The notes under the pieces are model-generated. The model had not been told where the DNA came from and did not search any database. It saw only the letters and a list, made by a program, of their open reading frames with translations. Both the position numbers and the translations under genes were made by a program. A stretch of DNA of 21,185 nt. Source: JBGSIZ01 sp041742255 (GTDB lineage Bacteria > Pseudomonadota > Alphaproteobacteria > Rhodobacterales > Rhodobacteraceae). This document shows positions 1-10,323 of this stretch, in pieces. Within the stretch, counting starts at the first letter, position 1. Every line of letters starts with the position of its first letter. The DNA is taken from NCBI GenBank assembly GCA_041742255.1, contig JBGSIZ010000039.1:1-21185 (forward strand), written 5' to 3'.

Positions 1-900
1 GCCCGCGTGGCGGTCGCCGCCGCTGTGGGCGCAGTGGATGCCGATGTTGTGTTCACGTCTGGGGCGACCGAGGCTGCCGCCCTTGCGTTGGCGGGGCGCG
101 GGTTGTTGGGCGGTGCGGTGGAACATGACGCGGTCATGGCGTGGATTGACCCCTGTTTGCCGGTGGATGCCCATGGCCGCGTTGCCGTGTCCGATCCCGC
201 CCGCAGCGTGGTGCAATGGGCCAATTCGGAAACCGGCGTGGTGCAGGATTTGCCCCAAGGGTTGGCCGTGTCGGATATTACCCAAGGGTTTGGCAAGCGC
301 CCGTTTGCGTTTTCGTGGGCCGGGATTGGCATGGTGTTCTTGTCCGCCCACAAGGTGGGTGGCCCCAAGGGTGTGGGGGCCTTGATTTTTCCCCAAGGCA
401 CCGATGTTGCCGCACAGATAAAGGGCGGCGGGCAGGAAATGGGCCGCCGGTCCGGGACCGAAAATGTCATAGCCATTGCAGGGTTTGCCGCAGCCGCCAC
501 CGCTGCCCAAGCCGATCTGGCCGCAGGCCGGTGGGACGAGGTGGCCGCGGTGCGGGATTTGCTGGAGGACGCCCTTGTGTCTGGCGCAGACCAGACTATT
601 TTAGTCGGGAAAGCCGCAGGCCGTTTGCCGAATGTCACCTGTGCCGTCACGCCCGGCTGGAAAGGCGAGACACAGGTGATGGCGTTGGACCTGGCAGGGT
701 TTGCCATTTCTGCCGGATCCGCCTGTTCCAGCGGCAAGGTGCGCGCAAGCCGCGTGTTGCGCGCCATGGGGTTTGACGATGCCGATGCCGCCAGCGCGAT
801 CCGTGTGTCGCTGGGGCCGGAGACCACCCGAGACGAGGTTTTGCGGTTCGCCGATGCGTGGACCGCCCAGTTGAAAAAACGACGCAGCCGGGCTGCGTGA
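1..900 (+). CDS. Cysteine desulfurase, group I (IscS/NifS-like), 5' end outside window
   Basis: This is a PLP-dependent class V aminotransferase-fold enzyme that takes sulphur from L-cysteine, giving alanine and an enzyme-bound persulphide for Fe-S cluster assembly. The frame is open at base 1, so the start lies upstream; about 299 codons are visible of a usual 350-400. The N-terminal part of the PLP domain with the STGATE-like loop is present (TSGATEAAALAL). The PLP lysine is in SAHKVGGPKG (codon at 352). The catalytic cysteine is in SAGSACSSGK (TGT at 724), the long-loop pattern of group I enzymes rather than SufS. The C-terminus is short and basic and lacks the IscU-binding tail of classical IscS. 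It lies 12 bases before sufB behind an AAGGAA ribosome site, so it is the upstream member of the SUF operon. The family is secure. Whether it should be called iscS or nifS is not. Confidence 0.93.
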   Translation, partial: ARVAVAAAVGAVDADVVFTSGATEAAALALAGRGLLGGAVEHDAVMAWIDPCLPVDAHGRVAVSDPARSVVQWANSETGVVQDLPQGLAVSDITQGFGKRPFAFSWAGIGMVFLSAHKVGGPKGVGALIFPQGTDVAAQIKGGGQEMGRRSGTENVIAIAGFAAAATAAQADLAAGRWDEVAAVRDLLEDALVSGADQTILVGKAAGRLPNVTCAVTPGWKGETQVMALDLAGFAISAGSACSSGKVRASRVLRAMGFDDADAASAIRVSLGPETTRDEVLRFADAWTAQLKKRRSRAA

Positions 901-912
901 AAAGGAAAAACA

Positions 913-2442
913 ATGGCCGCAGTGATTGAGACCGACGTCGTGGATGTAGCAAAAGTAGGCGTGGACCGGGACACCGTCGATGCCGTGCAAAAGTTGTCTG
1001 GCACCTACAAATACGGCTGGTCCACCGATATCGAGATGGATTACGCCCCCAAGGGCGTGTCCCCAGATATTGTCCGCCTTATTTCCTCGAAGAACGACGA
1101 ACCCGAATGGATGACCGAGTGGCGGTTGCAGGCCTTTGCCCGGTGGGAAGGCATGACCGAGCCGAAATGGGCCATGGTCCAGTATCCCGAGATCGATTTT
1201 CAGGACATTTATTATTACGCCCGCCCCAAGAGCATGGCCGACAAGCCCAAATCGTTGGACGACGTTGATCCCAAGCTGTTGGAAACCTACAAGAAATTGG
1301 GTATCCCCTTGAAGGAGCAGTTGATCCTTGCGGGCGTTGAGGGGGCCGAGGACATGGGCGAGCGCAAGGTCGCCGTGGATGCCGTGTTTGACAGTGTGTC
1401 CGTGGGCACGACGTTTCAGGCCGAATTGAAGCGCGCCGGGGTGATCTTTTGCTCCATCTCGGAGGCGATCCGCGAGCATCCCGAACTTGTCCGCAAATAT
1501 CTGGGCACAGTGGTTCCAGTCACCGACAATTACTATGCCACGTTGAATTCCGCCGTGTTTTCTGATGGGTCGTTTGTCTATGTCCCCCCGGGCGTCCGCT
1601 GTCCCATGGAATTGTCCACCTATTTCCGGATCAACGCCGAAAACACCGGGCAGTTTGAACGCACCCTGATCATTGCCGACAAAGGGTCCTATGTGTCCTA
1701 TCTGGAAGGCTGCACCGCGCCCAAGCGTGATGTGGCCCAGCTGCACGCCGCAGTTGTCGAGATCATCATCGAAGAAGATGCCGAGGTGAAATATTCCACC
1801 GTCCAGAACTGGTATCCGGGCGATGAGAACGGTGTGGGCGGCATTTACAACTTTGTCACCAAGCGCGCCGATTGCCGGGGTGACCGCGCCCGGGTGATGT
1901 GGACCCAGGTTGAGACCGGGTCTGCTGTCACTTGGAAATATCCGTCCTGCATTCTGCGGGGCGACGATTCACAGGGTGAATTCTACTCTATCGCCATTGC
2001 CAACAATTATCAGCAGGCCGATACCGGCACCAAGATGGTCCATCTGGGCAAGCGCACCAAAAGCCGCATCGTGTCAAAGGGCATATCCGCGGGCCGCGCC
2101 CAGAACACCTATCGCGGGTTGGTGTCCATGCATCCAAAGGCCAAGGACAGCCGCAATTACACCCAATGCGACAGTTTGCTGATCGGCGATAAATGCGGCG
2201 CGCATACTGTTCCTTATATCGAGGTCCGCAACAACTCGAGCCGGGTCGAGCATGAGGCCACCACGTCCAAGGTGGACGATGACCAGTTGTTTTATTGCCG
2301 GTCGCGCGGGATGGACGAAGAAGAAGCCGTGGCGTTGGTCGTGAACGGGTTCTGCAAGGACGTGTTGCAGGCCTTGCCGATGGAGTTTGCGATGGAGGCC
2401 CAGCAGTTGGTTGCCATTTCGTTGGAAGGATCGGTTGGATGA
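913..2442 (+). CDS. sufB: Fe-S cluster assembly scaffold protein SufB
   Basis: SufB is the scaffold subunit of the cytosolic SufBCD complex, on which Fe-S clusters are built from sulphur delivered by a cysteine desulfurase. The 509-residue product is close to the usual ~495. The C-terminal SufBD beta-helix domain is intact. It includes [20 protein letters not shown] (first Cys at residue 419), [15 protein letters not shown] and the [20 protein letters not shown] helix near the end, which match E. coli SufB almost word for word. The ATG at 913 has AAGGAA about 8 bases upstream and follows the desulfurase stop by 12 bases. Its stop overlaps the next start as ATGA. The ATPase partner sufC lies three genes downstream rather than next door, which is unusual compared with the E. 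coli order. Confidence 0.98.
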   Translation: MAAVIETDVVDVAKVGVDRDTVDAVQKLSGTYKYGWSTDIEMDYAPKGVSPDIVRLISSKNDEPEWMTEWRLQAFARWEGMTEPKWAMVQYPEIDFQDIYYYARPKSMADKPKSLDDVDPKLLETYKKLGIPLKEQLILAGVEGAEDMGERKVAVDAVFDSVSVGTTFQAELKRAGVIFCSISEAIREHPELVRKYLGTVVPVTDNYYATLNSAVFSDGSFVYVPPGVRCPMELSTYFRINAENTGQFERTLIIADKGSYVSYLEGCTAPKRDVAQLHAAVVEIIIEEDAEVKYSTVQNWYPGDENGVGGIYNFVTKRADCRGDRARVMWTQVETGSAVTWKYPSCILRGDDSQGEFYSIAIANNYQQADTGTKMVHLGKRTKSRIVSKGISAGRAQNTYRGLVSMHPKAKDSRNYTQCDSLLIGDKCGAHTVPYIEVRNNSSRVEHEATTSKVDDDQLFYCRSRGMDEEEAVALVVNGFCKDVLQALPMEFAMEAQQLVAISLEGSVG

Positions 2443-3416
2443 ACGATGCCGCAGTAGTTCCCGGTGGGCCGCATACCGGGGCCCGGAGCCGGGCCAATTT
2501 TCTGATCAAGCTGCTGGATGCTGGCCGCCCGATGCAGATTGCAGATGTTGGGGCCCGCCTGACAGGTGGTCCCGGTGCCCCCTATGACATGCTGATGAAG
2601 CTGGGTGCCGCCGAGTTGTCTGCGTTTGAACCCGACGCCGACGCGTTAGCCCAATTGCAGGCCGCCGATCTGGTCAATACCAAGATTTTCCCCCATGCCG
2701 TGGGCAAGCCCGGCCCTGCGACGTTCTATTCCCATCAGATCGGCACGTTGTCGTCCATTTACCGGATCAAGGAGACAGCGGCGGCCTATTTGGGCAAGAA
2801 TTTCTGGGCCCGGCGCAAGATTGAAGAAATCCCGATGGACCTTGTGTCGCTGGATACCATCGCTGATTTTCCCCGGCTGGATCTGTTGAAAATGGACGCC
2901 CAAGGGGCCGAACTAGATATTCTGCGCGGGGCCAAGGACACGCTGGCGCAAGCAGTCGTCGTGATCCCGGAAGTCCGGTTTTACCAGATGTATCATGACG
3001 AGCCGATGTGGGCCGATGTGGACAGCGAATTGCGCGGGCAGGGGTTTGTCCTGCACCGGTTCATGCACCAGAAATCGGTGTGTTTGCCCGGTCCGCAAAA
3101 GCGCCGGTTCAATGTCCGCCGCAACCACAGCCAGTTGTTGGACGGTGACGCCGTTTACATCCGCGATCTGGAAACATGGGACAGATTGTCCGATGTCCAG
3201 TTGAAGATGATGGCCCTGTGCGCCGATACGGTGTTCCAGAGCCACGACCTTGTGGCCTATCTGCTGGATCGGTTGGGCGAACGAGGTGCCGTGCCAAAGA
3301 ATGCCGCCCGCGCCTATGTGGACCGCGTTCCCGACGATATTTTGGGACCGATGCCCGAAAAGGATGCCGCCCCTGCCGAGGATGACGACAGCGGCGATGC
3401 CGATAGCGCGAAATGA
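2439..3416 (+). CDS. FkbM-family SAM-dependent methyltransferase
   Basis: The predicted 325-residue protein has a class I methyltransferase fold of the FkbM type. Motif I is IADVGAR (about residues 34-40), motif II is the acidic FEPD (63-66) and the family signature is [19 protein letters not shown] (147-165). FkbM enzymes usually O-methylate sugars, polyketides or glycolipids; the substrate here cannot be read from sequence. A longer open frame begins upstream inside sufB, but the ATG at 2439 is chosen because it forms the classic ATGA overlap with the sufB stop, implying coupled translation. The last ~20 residues are acidic and low in complexity (Asp, Glu, Ala). No signal peptide or membrane segment is seen. 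Its position inside an Fe-S operon hints at co-regulation with SUF, but a role in cluster assembly is not shown. Confidence 0.85.
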   Translation: MNDAAVVPGGPHTGARSRANFLIKLLDAGRPMQIADVGARLTGGPGAPYDMLMKLGAAELSAFEPDADALAQLQAADLVNTKIFPHAVGKPGPATFYSHQIGTLSSIYRIKETAAAYLGKNFWARRKIEEIPMDLVSLDTIADFPRLDLLKMDAQGAELDILRGAKDTLAQAVVVIPEVRFYQMYHDEPMWADVDSELRGQGFVLHRFMHQKSVCLPGPQKRRFNVRRNHSQLLDGDAVYIRDLETWDRLSDVQLKMMALCADTVFQSHDLVAYLLDRLGERGAVPKNAARAYVDRVPDDILGPMPEKDAAPAEDDDSGDADSAK

Positions 3417-3527
3417 TGCCTGTTAATGATCCGTGGCGATGGACCAGTGTTGCCCGGTCTGTGCCCGATTGTGGTCAAGATTGCCTGTCACACCTGATCC
3501 CAGACGCGGGGACAGGAAACGATTGGT

Positions 3528-4055
3528 ATGGCAGTCAGTACGACCACATTCGATGCGCGGATCGCGCGGATCAGTTCCGGGAAAACCGCCGTTTGGGTGG
3601 ACCCGGAAACCGGTATACGCATGCAGCGCAAGGAAAGTGCCGCCGCCCGAATGGCGCGCGTCCAGTCGGGGCCGATGGCGTTGATCTGGCGGTTGTTGGC
3701 CGTGGTTGTGGCGGCCGGTCTTGGATTGGTGGCGGGTGTGGCCGGGCCAGTGCTGCGCGTGCAGGTGTCCGCGTTGTCAGGCTGGGTGCCGCAGGGCGAC
3801 CTGTTGCTGGGTGCGGACGTGGGCGCGGCGTTTGTTCTGAGTTTCTTTCTGGTGTCGTTCCTGCCGTTTCGCGGGAAATTGATCCGGTTGGCACAGTTTG
3901 CGGGCGTGGCCGTGATGGCCGTGTTCCTGCACAATTTGGTGTGGTGGTATCCCGCACAGGCCGAACTGGCGCTTGGCGAAACCCGCGCCGCAGAGATCCG
4001 CGCCGCCGCAGCGCCGGGCACTCTGAGTTTCCTGGGCACCACTTACATCTGGTAA
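3528..4055 (+). CDS. Small three-helix membrane protein of unknown function
   Basis: I do not recognise this 175-residue protein. Residues 1-45 are hydrophilic, with several Arg and Lys and the phrase AVWVDPETGIRMQRK. Three hydrophobic stretches follow at about 51-75, 97-115 and 119-140, the last ending in HNLVWWYP. The tail is Ala-rich and ends TTYIW. The ATG at 3528 is preceded by ACAGGAAACG, a plausible ribosome site, and the codon use (TTG for Leu, CGG for Arg) matches the neighbours, so it is very likely a real gene. It lies 111 bases after the FkbM gene and 16 bases before the next gene. The orientation and spacing put it in the SUF operon. It is probably in the inner membrane; no catalytic motif is visible. 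Confidence 0.75.
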   Translation: MAVSTTTFDARIARISSGKTAVWVDPETGIRMQRKESAAARMARVQSGPMALIWRLLAVVVAAGLGLVAGVAGPVLRVQVSALSGWVPQGDLLLGADVGAAFVLSFFLVSFLPFRGKLIRLAQFAGVAVMAVFLHNLVWWYPAQAELALGETRAAEIRAAAAPGTLSFLGTTYIW

Positions 4056-4071
4056 ATCTGCGGCGGGCGGC

Positions 4072-4677
4072 ATGTTGACCGCGACCGATCATAATGCTGT
4101 GCGCCCTGTGCTGACCATGCCCGAGGCAGAAGCCGCGTGGCTGACCCAAGCCTATGCCGACGCCCACGTTGTTCTGGAATACGGGTCCGGGGGGTCAACC
4201 GTATTGGCCGCCGAGATGCCCGGAAAAACCGTGTTTTCCGTCGAAAGCGACCCCGATTGGGCCGCCGCAATGGCAGCGTGGTTTGCCGAGAACCCGCCCA
4301 AGGCCACCGTGCATCTGCACCCGGTTGATGTCGGTCCGACCAAGGAGTGGGGTATGCCCCGCACCGACAAGGCCATTCGCCGGTTCCCCGATTATCCGCT
4401 GTCGGTGTGGGACCGTTCTGATTTTGTGCAGCCCGATACCGTATTGATTGACGGACGGTTTCGCGCCGCCTGCTTTCTGACGGTGCTGTTTCGCGCAACT
4501 GCCCCCGTAACTGTCTATTTTGACGATTATGTCGGCCGCGCCCCTTATCACCGGGTTGAACGCTATGTAAAACCTGCCGAAATCCGTGGCCGCATGGCCC
4601 GGTTTGACATCACCCCGCAGCCAATCCCGCCCCGGGATTTGCCGCTGATCCTTGCCACCTATCTGATGAAGATGTAA
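4072..4677 (+). CDS. Predicted class I methyltransferase-like protein
   Basis: This 201-residue soluble protein shows features of a Rossmann-type SAM-binding fold. A glycine-rich motif I sits in VLEYGSGGSTVLAAE (34-48), an acidic strand end follows in VFSVESDPDW (54-63), and VLIDGRFRA (124-132) and VYFDDYVG (148-155) come later. The order agrees with a small methyltransferase, but key residues that would fix a substrate are not evident, and it could be a catalytically altered relative. The ATG at 4072 follows the membrane-protein stop by 16 bases; a weak GGCGGG precedes it. It is followed 39 bases later by sufC. It is the second methyltransferase-like gene between sufB and sufC. The fold is moderately sure and the function unknown. 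Confidence 0.78.
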   Translation: MLTATDHNAVRPVLTMPEAEAAWLTQAYADAHVVLEYGSGGSTVLAAEMPGKTVFSVESDPDWAAAMAAWFAENPPKATVHLHPVDVGPTKEWGMPRTDKAIRRFPDYPLSVWDRSDFVQPDTVLIDGRFRAACFLTVLFRATAPVTVYFDDYVGRAPYHRVERYVKPAEIRGRMARFDITPQPIPPRDLPLILATYLMKM

Positions 4678-4716
4678 CCGCGCGGTCCGACCCCGGGCCC
4701 GCGACAGGAGACGACA

Positions 4717-5472
4717 ATGCTGGAAATCCGCAATCTGCATGTGAAACTGAAGGACGAGGACAAGGTCATCCTCAAGGGTGTTGATCTGTCGATCGGTGCC
4801 GGACAGGTGCATGCGATCATGGGGCCGAACGGGTCCGGCAAATCGACGATGTCCTATGTTTTGTCGGGTCGTGACGGATACGAGGTGACCGATGGCACGG
4901 CGACGCTGGACGGTGTGGACCTGTTGGCGATGGACCCGGAACAGCGCGCTGCCGCTGGTTTGTTTCTGGCGTTTCAATACCCTGTCGAAATTCCCGGCGT
5001 GGGCAACATGACGTTCTTGCGCACCGCCGTGAATGCCCAGCGCAAGGCGCGGGGCGAAGAGGAAATGTCTGCTGCTGAGTTTTTGAAAGTGGTTCGTGCC
5101 AAGGCCAAGGCATTGAAGATCGACGCCGAAATGCTCAAGCGGCCGGTCAATGTCGGGTTTTCGGGGGGCGAGAAGAAACGCAATGAAATCCTGCAGATGG
5201 CCATGCTGGAACCCAAGATGTGCATCTTGGATGAAACCGATTCCGGGTTGGATGTTGATGCGATGAAACTGGTGTCCGAAGGCGTAAATGCCTTGCGGTC
5301 CGAAGGGCGGTCGTTTCTGGTGATTACCCATTATCAACGCCTGTTGGACCATATCCGCCCCGATGTCGTACATATCATGGCCGATGGCCGGATGATCAAA
5401 TCGGGGGGACCTGAACTGGCCCTTGAGGTCGAGGAAAACGGGTATGCCGATATTCTGGCGGGGGCCGTGTGA
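4717..5472 (+). CDS. sufC: Fe-S cluster assembly ATPase SufC
   Basis: SufC is the soluble ABC-type ATPase that dimerises on SufB-SufD and powers cluster assembly. The 251-residue product is of standard length. All ABC motifs are intact: Walker A GPNGSGKST (36-44), Q-loop Gln87 in LAFQYP, signature SGGEKKR (149-155), Walker B CILDETDSGLD (169-179) with Glu173, and switch His205 in VITHYQR. The SGGEKKRNEI signature and DETDSGLD are the SufC versions and distinguish it from transport ABC proteins. An AGGAG ribosome site lies at 4706-4710, well spaced from the ATG. The stop overlaps the sufD start as TGATG, so the two subunits are probably made in a coupled fashion. Confidence 0.98.
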   Translation: MLEIRNLHVKLKDEDKVILKGVDLSIGAGQVHAIMGPNGSGKSTMSYVLSGRDGYEVTDGTATLDGVDLLAMDPEQRAAAGLFLAFQYPVEIPGVGNMTFLRTAVNAQRKARGEEEMSAAEFLKVVRAKAKALKIDAEMLKRPVNVGFSGGEKKRNEILQMAMLEPKMCILDETDSGLDVDAMKLVSEGVNALRSEGRSFLVITHYQRLLDHIRPDVVHIMADGRMIKSGGPELALEVEENGYADILAGAV

Positions 5473-6758
5473 TGGCCCTGCCCAAGCTGAAGGCGGATGC
5501 GACCGAGGCCCGGTTGGCCGCACTATCCCTGCCCGACGGAGCCGCATGGGCGATGGATGCCCGCCGCGCCGCATTGGCCCGAGTGGCCCGGATGGGATTG
5601 CCCGGTCGCCGTGACGAATACTGGCGATATACCGATCCTGCGTCCCTTGTGGCTGCCATCGCACCTTCTGCTGCCGTGTTTCACACGGACGAAGCCCCGG
5701 TGTTTGGCACCGTGGATCGGTTGCAGATCGTGTTTGTCGATGGCGTGTTTGATGCGCAGGCGTCCGATCCGTTGAGCGGCACGGGGATCGAGATCGAACG
5801 GCTGGCCGACGCAACCCGGCGCGATATTCATTGGGCCAAGGACGTGTTTGGCGTGTTGGAGACCCGTGGCCAGATGCCTGTGGACCGCCCGTTGGCCGCG
5901 CTGAATACTGCGTTTGCAACCGACGGCGTGGTGATCCGGGTGACGGCCAAGGTGTCCCGCCCTGTCGCGATCCGGTACGACCATGCCGATGCCGCGTCCG
6001 ACGTGGCGTTGCATCATGTGATCCGGGTCGAACCGGGTGCCGATCTGACGTTGCTGGAAACCGGACCGGGCGCCGCCAGATTGTCCAAGGTGATCGAGGT
6101 GGACGTGGCCGACGACGCCGCGTTTCATCACGTTCGGTCGCAAGGCCGCGATCACGAACGCCGCGCTGTCACCGGGATTTTTGCCCGGTTGGGTGCCCGG
6201 TCTGTGTTCAAGTCGTTCACCCTGACGGTCAATGGCCGCCTGACCCGGAACGAATGCGTGATCGAGATGACGGGCAATGATGCCGTGGCCCATGTCGCGG
6301 GGGCCTGCGTTGGCGATGGCCCCGATTTTCACCATGATGACACGGTGTTCGTCACCCACGACGCGGTCGGTTGCCAAAGCCGTCAGGTGTTTAAGAAGGT
6401 GCTGCGCAACGGGGCCGTGGGCGTGTTTCAGGGCAAGATTCTGGTCAAGCCCGGTGCCCAGAAAACCGATGGCTACCAGATTTCGCAATCGTTGCTGCTG
6501 GACGACGACAGTCAGTTTCTGGCCAAGCCGGAGTTGGAGATTTACGCCGACGACGTGGTGTGTTCGCATGGGTCCACTAGCGGTGCCATTGACGATGCGG
6601 CGTTGTTTTACCTGCAATCGCGCGGCGTTCCGCGCAAGGAGGCGACCAATCTTCTGACCCTCGCGTTTTTGGCCGAAGCGTTACAAGAGGTGGAAAACGA
6701 GGCCCTGGCCGAGGATATGCGCGACCGGTTGGCGGCGTGGATGGCGCGGCGCGCCTGA
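5472..6758 (+). CDS. sufD: Fe-S cluster assembly protein SufD
   Basis: SufD is the SufB paralogue that completes the SufBCD scaffold and is needed for iron entry. The 428-residue product is typical. Near the N-terminus is the RRDEYWRYTDP phrase seen in SufD proteins. The C-terminal SufBD domain carries EIYADDVVCSHGSTSGAID, with the conserved Cys and His, then LFYLQSRGVPRKEA and a final helical segment. Two starts are possible: GTG at 5469 and ATG at 5472. The ATG is preferred because it gives the TGATG overlap with sufC and the N-terminus MALPKLK. The stop overlaps the next gene in the same way. Confidence 0.96.
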   Translation: MALPKLKADATEARLAALSLPDGAAWAMDARRAALARVARMGLPGRRDEYWRYTDPASLVAAIAPSAAVFHTDEAPVFGTVDRLQIVFVDGVFDAQASDPLSGTGIEIERLADATRRDIHWAKDVFGVLETRGQMPVDRPLAALNTAFATDGVVIRVTAKVSRPVAIRYDHADAASDVALHHVIRVEPGADLTLLETGPGAARLSKVIEVDVADDAAFHHVRSQGRDHERRAVTGIFARLGARSVFKSFTLTVNGRLTRNECVIEMTGNDAVAHVAGACVGDGPDFHHDDTVFVTHDAVGCQSRQVFKKVLRNGAVGVFQGKILVKPGAQKTDGYQISQSLLLDDDSQFLAKPELEIYADDVVCSHGSTSGAIDDAALFYLQSRGVPRKEATNLLTLAFLAEALQEVENEALAEDMRDRLAAWMARRA

Positions 6759-7244
6759 TGGCTGTGTCGCGCGACATTGTGCAGGCGTGGCGCGATCCGC
6801 GCGCCGTCATGCGCCGTCATCTGGCCCAAGGCCGCCGAGAAGATCGCGCACTGGCGTTCCTGATGGGGGCCTGCGTGTTGATTTTCGTGGCCCAGATGCC
6901 GTTGCAGGCTCGGTTGGCCGAGATTGACACCACCATTCCACTCGATGCCCGGTTGCAATCGACGTTTTATGCGTGGGTGCTGTTTGTGCCGGTGTTTGCC
7001 TATGCGCTGGCGGGCGCTATCTACATTGCCATGCGAATTTTCAATGCGCGGGCAGATGGTTACAAGGTGAGGCTCGGGTTCTTTTGGACCCTGCTTGCCA
7101 TTGCCCCGGCCAGTTTGTTTTACGGCCTGACCCAAGGATTTCTGGGAAATGCGCCAGGAACCGCCATTGCCGGGGCAATTCTGGTGGCCGGGTTTTTCTG
7201 GATCCTGATCCAATCCCTGCGCGAAACCCTGAGAGGCGATGCAG

Positions 7245-7252
<8 letters not shown>
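6758..7252 (+). CDS. YIP1-like four-helix membrane protein
   Basis: This 164-residue protein has a short basic N-terminus (residues 1-30, with a WRDPRAVMRR stretch) and four clear hydrophobic segments at about 31-50, 69-95, 105-124 and 134-153. The pattern resembles small YIP1-family membrane proteins, a loose family whose bacterial members have no settled function. The ATG at 6758 is chosen because it overlaps the sufD stop as TGATG; an in-frame start 21 bases earlier would lie inside sufD. The end overlaps the first codons of sufS. Tight coupling on both sides suggests that it is made in step with SufD and SufS. It would place an inner-membrane protein in an otherwise cytosolic pathway. The family assignment is tentative; membrane location is well supported. 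Confidence 0.8.
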
Positions 7253-8465
<1,213 letters not shown>

Positions 8466-8475
8466 TGTTTTTACG

Positions 8476-8504
8476 TTGCAGGGCAGGCCGGGCACGGCTA
8501 TAGC
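8476..8504 (+). promoter_or_regulatory. Putative sigma-70 promoter of the tRNA-Arg gene
   Basis: TTGCAG (8476-8481) and TATAGC (8499-8504) are separated by exactly 17 bases, 10 bases before the mature tRNA 5' end. The -35 box begins only 11 bases after the sufS stop. The fit to the consensus and the position make it a good candidate; no start site has been measured. Confidence 0.55.
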
Positions 8505-8514
8505 ACGCAAAGTC

Positions 8515-8591
<77 letters not shown>

Positions 8592-8710
8592 TTTACCAAC
8601 AGTTCTGAATTCCCGAACGCTGGGCCGGTTTTGTGGTGGTGTTTAGCCTGTCGTTAACCCGTCTGCCGGACTGTTGTCCGTGGTGGGGCGTTTTGACGGT
8701 GGGTGAGACA

Positions 8711-10264
8711 ATGACGACAACGGGACCTGTGCAGGCGGGATTGCCTGTGTATGACGCGGCGCAGGTGGCCGCCTATCTGACCGCCGGATATTGGGGGCTG
8801 CCGCAGGGATCGGGCCTTGCGTTCAATACCGGTGCCGGGGACAGTTTGACGTTCAATGTCAGCGGGTTGACGGCCGATGGAAAAACATTGGCCCGCGCCG
8901 CATTCGAAGCGTGGGGCATGGTAACGGGTATCACATTCAGCGAAGTAACCGGGTCCGCCAAGATCACGCTGGACGATGCCCAAGCGGGAGCATTTGCGAA
9001 TTTCAGTTATTCAGGGAACACATTGCTGAGCGCCACAGTGAATATCTCGGCGCAATGGTTGGCGAACTATGGCGCGACGGTGGGCAGTTACGGGTTTCAG
9101 ACCTATCTGCACGAAATCGGGCATGCGTTGGGTTTGGGCCATGCAGGCGGGTATGATGGCAACGCCGATTGGGCCGCGGATGGCACCGGGTCGAACCATT
9201 ATCTGAATGACAGCTGGCAGATGTCCGTCATGTCGTATTTCAGTCAAACCGAGAACGCAGCCGTGGATGCCAGCCACGCCTATGTCATTGCCCCCCAGAT
9301 CGCCGATATTGTTGCCATTCAGGCATTGTATGGCACGACCGTTGTGCAGGGTGCCGATACGGTTTGGGGACAGAACGGGACCACGGGCACCTATCTGGAT
9401 GCCGCCCTCGCCGTTGGGGGCAGTTTTGCGTTTGCCTTGCGCGACGATGGAGGGACCGACCGGTTGAATGCCAGTGCGGGCACCGGGTCGCAAGTCATCG
9501 ACCTGCGCAGTGGTCAATTTTCCAGCCTGTGGGGTGAAACCGCGAATGTTCTGATCGCGCCAGGCAGTGTGATCGAAGAGGCCGTAGGCGGTTCCGGGGC
9601 CGACACCATCCGCGGCAACGCCGACAAGAATCAGGTTTGGGCCGGGAATGGCGGCGATACCGTGTTTGGCGGTGGTTTGAAGGACGTCATTTATGGCGAG
9701 GCTGGCAACGATACGCTGTGGGGCGAACATGGCTTGGATGTGCTGGACGGCGGCGAGGGTGATGATGTGCTGAAAGGTGGTGTTGGCAACGACGTGCTGC
9801 GCGGGGGCGATGGCAACGACGTGGTGCAAGGCGGCAGCGGGGCCGATCTGGGTCTGGGCGGCGCGGGCAACGATGTGATGTTTGGCGATTTTGGCGATGA
9901 CACGCTGAACGGATATGGCGGGGCCGACACGCTGCGGGGCGGTTCCGGGGCCGACGTTTTGAGCGGGGGCGATGGCATGGACAGGTTGGTGGGCGGGCAG
10001 GGTGCCGATACCTTGTCCGGGGGCGAGGATGCCGATGTGTTCGTGTTTGAAAGCAGTTCCGGTGCCGATGTCATCCAGGATTTTGAGGTTGGGGTTGACC
10101 GGATCGGGTTAGCGGGTGTTGCCGCGATTACCAGTTTTGCGGATCTGGTCGCCGACCATCTGGCCGAGGGCGACAATGGTGCCGTGATTTCATGGGCGGG
10201 CGGGTCTGTTATTCTGGCGGGAGTGCTGGTGGCCGCGCTTGATGCCAGCGATTTCCTGTTTTGA
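8711..10264 (+). CDS. Serralysin-like M10 metalloprotease with RTX repeats, probably type I secreted
   Basis: This 517-residue protein matches the serralysin plan. The zinc site HEIGHALGLGH spans residues 134-144 (His134, Glu135, His138, His144). The Met-turn SVMSY has Met174 and Tyr176. A serralysin C-domain opening follows (VIEEAVGGSGADTIRGN around 287-303), and 17 consecutive RTX nonapeptides bind calcium (293-445). There is no N-terminal signal peptide. The C-terminus ends DASDFLF, an acidic residue followed by hydrophobics as in type I secretion substrates. Calcium would fold it outside the cell, where it should cleave proteins. The ATG at 8711 has GGGTGAG upstream; earlier in-frame GTG starts give an odd Cys/Trp-rich leader and are not favoured. 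The N-terminal region is shorter than in classical serralysins. No ABC exporter or adaptor gene is nearby. Confidence 0.9.
   Translation: MTTTGPVQAGLPVYDAAQVAAYLTAGYWGLPQGSGLAFNTGAGDSLTFNVSGLTADGKTLARAAFEAWGMVTGITFSEVTGSAKITLDDAQAGAFANFSYSGNTLLSATVNISAQWLANYGATVGSYGFQTYLHEIGHALGLGHAGGYDGNADWAADGTGSNHYLNDSWQMSVMSYFSQTENAAVDASHAYVIAPQIADIVAIQALYGTTVVQGADTVWGQNGTTGTYLDAALAVGGSFAFALRDDGGTDRLNASAGTGSQVIDLRSGQFSSLWGETANVLIAPGSVIEEAVGGSGADTIRGNADKNQVWAGNGGDTVFGGGLKDVIYGEAGNDTLWGEHGLDVLDGGEGDDVLKGGVGNDVLRGGDGNDVVQGGSGADLGLGGAGNDVMFGDFGDDTLNGYGGADTLRGGSGADVLSGGDGMDRLVGGQGADTLSGGEDADVFVFESSSGADVIQDFEVGVDRIGLAGVAAITSFADLVADHLAEGDNGAVISWAGGSVILAGVLVAALDASDFLF
9587..10045 (+). repeat. Seventeen tandem RTX nonapeptide repeats
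   Basis: The coding sequence for residues 293-445 divides without a break into 17 units of nine codons of the GGxGxDxUx type. Clear examples are GGEGDDVLK, GGVGNDVLR, GGDGNDVVQ and GGSGADVLS. Units 2-4 are degenerate (for example GNADKNQVW). The repeat is at the protein level with drifted DNA, so it is an old beta-roll rather than a recent tandem expansion. Confidence 0.92.
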
Positions 10265-10273
10265 GCGGCGCGC

Positions 10274-10306
10274 AACAAAAAGGCGCCAGAAGGCGCCCCG
10301 TTGTTT
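10274..10306. terminator. Two-way rho-independent terminator between convergent genes
   Basis: The hairpin GGCGCC-AGAA-GGCGCC (10282-10297) is flanked by AACAAAAA on the left and CCGTTGTTT on the right. AACAA and TTGTT can extend the stem. It lies 9 bases after the protease stop and 17 bases before the end of the convergent DUF882 gene, so it can serve both. Confidence 0.75.
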
Positions 10307-10323
10307 CAGATGTGACCAAAGCG

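Noticed and set aside
3413..4078. Alternative plus-strand frame covering the small membrane protein gene
   Set aside because: The product is Arg/Gly/Cys-rich without hydrophobic order, while the frame at 3528-4055 gives clear membrane helices and has a ribosome site.
4679..4704. GC-rich hairpin-like sequence between the methyltransferase-like gene and sufC
   Set aside because: The stem is short and imperfect, no T-run follows, and stopping transcription inside the operon would be unexpected.
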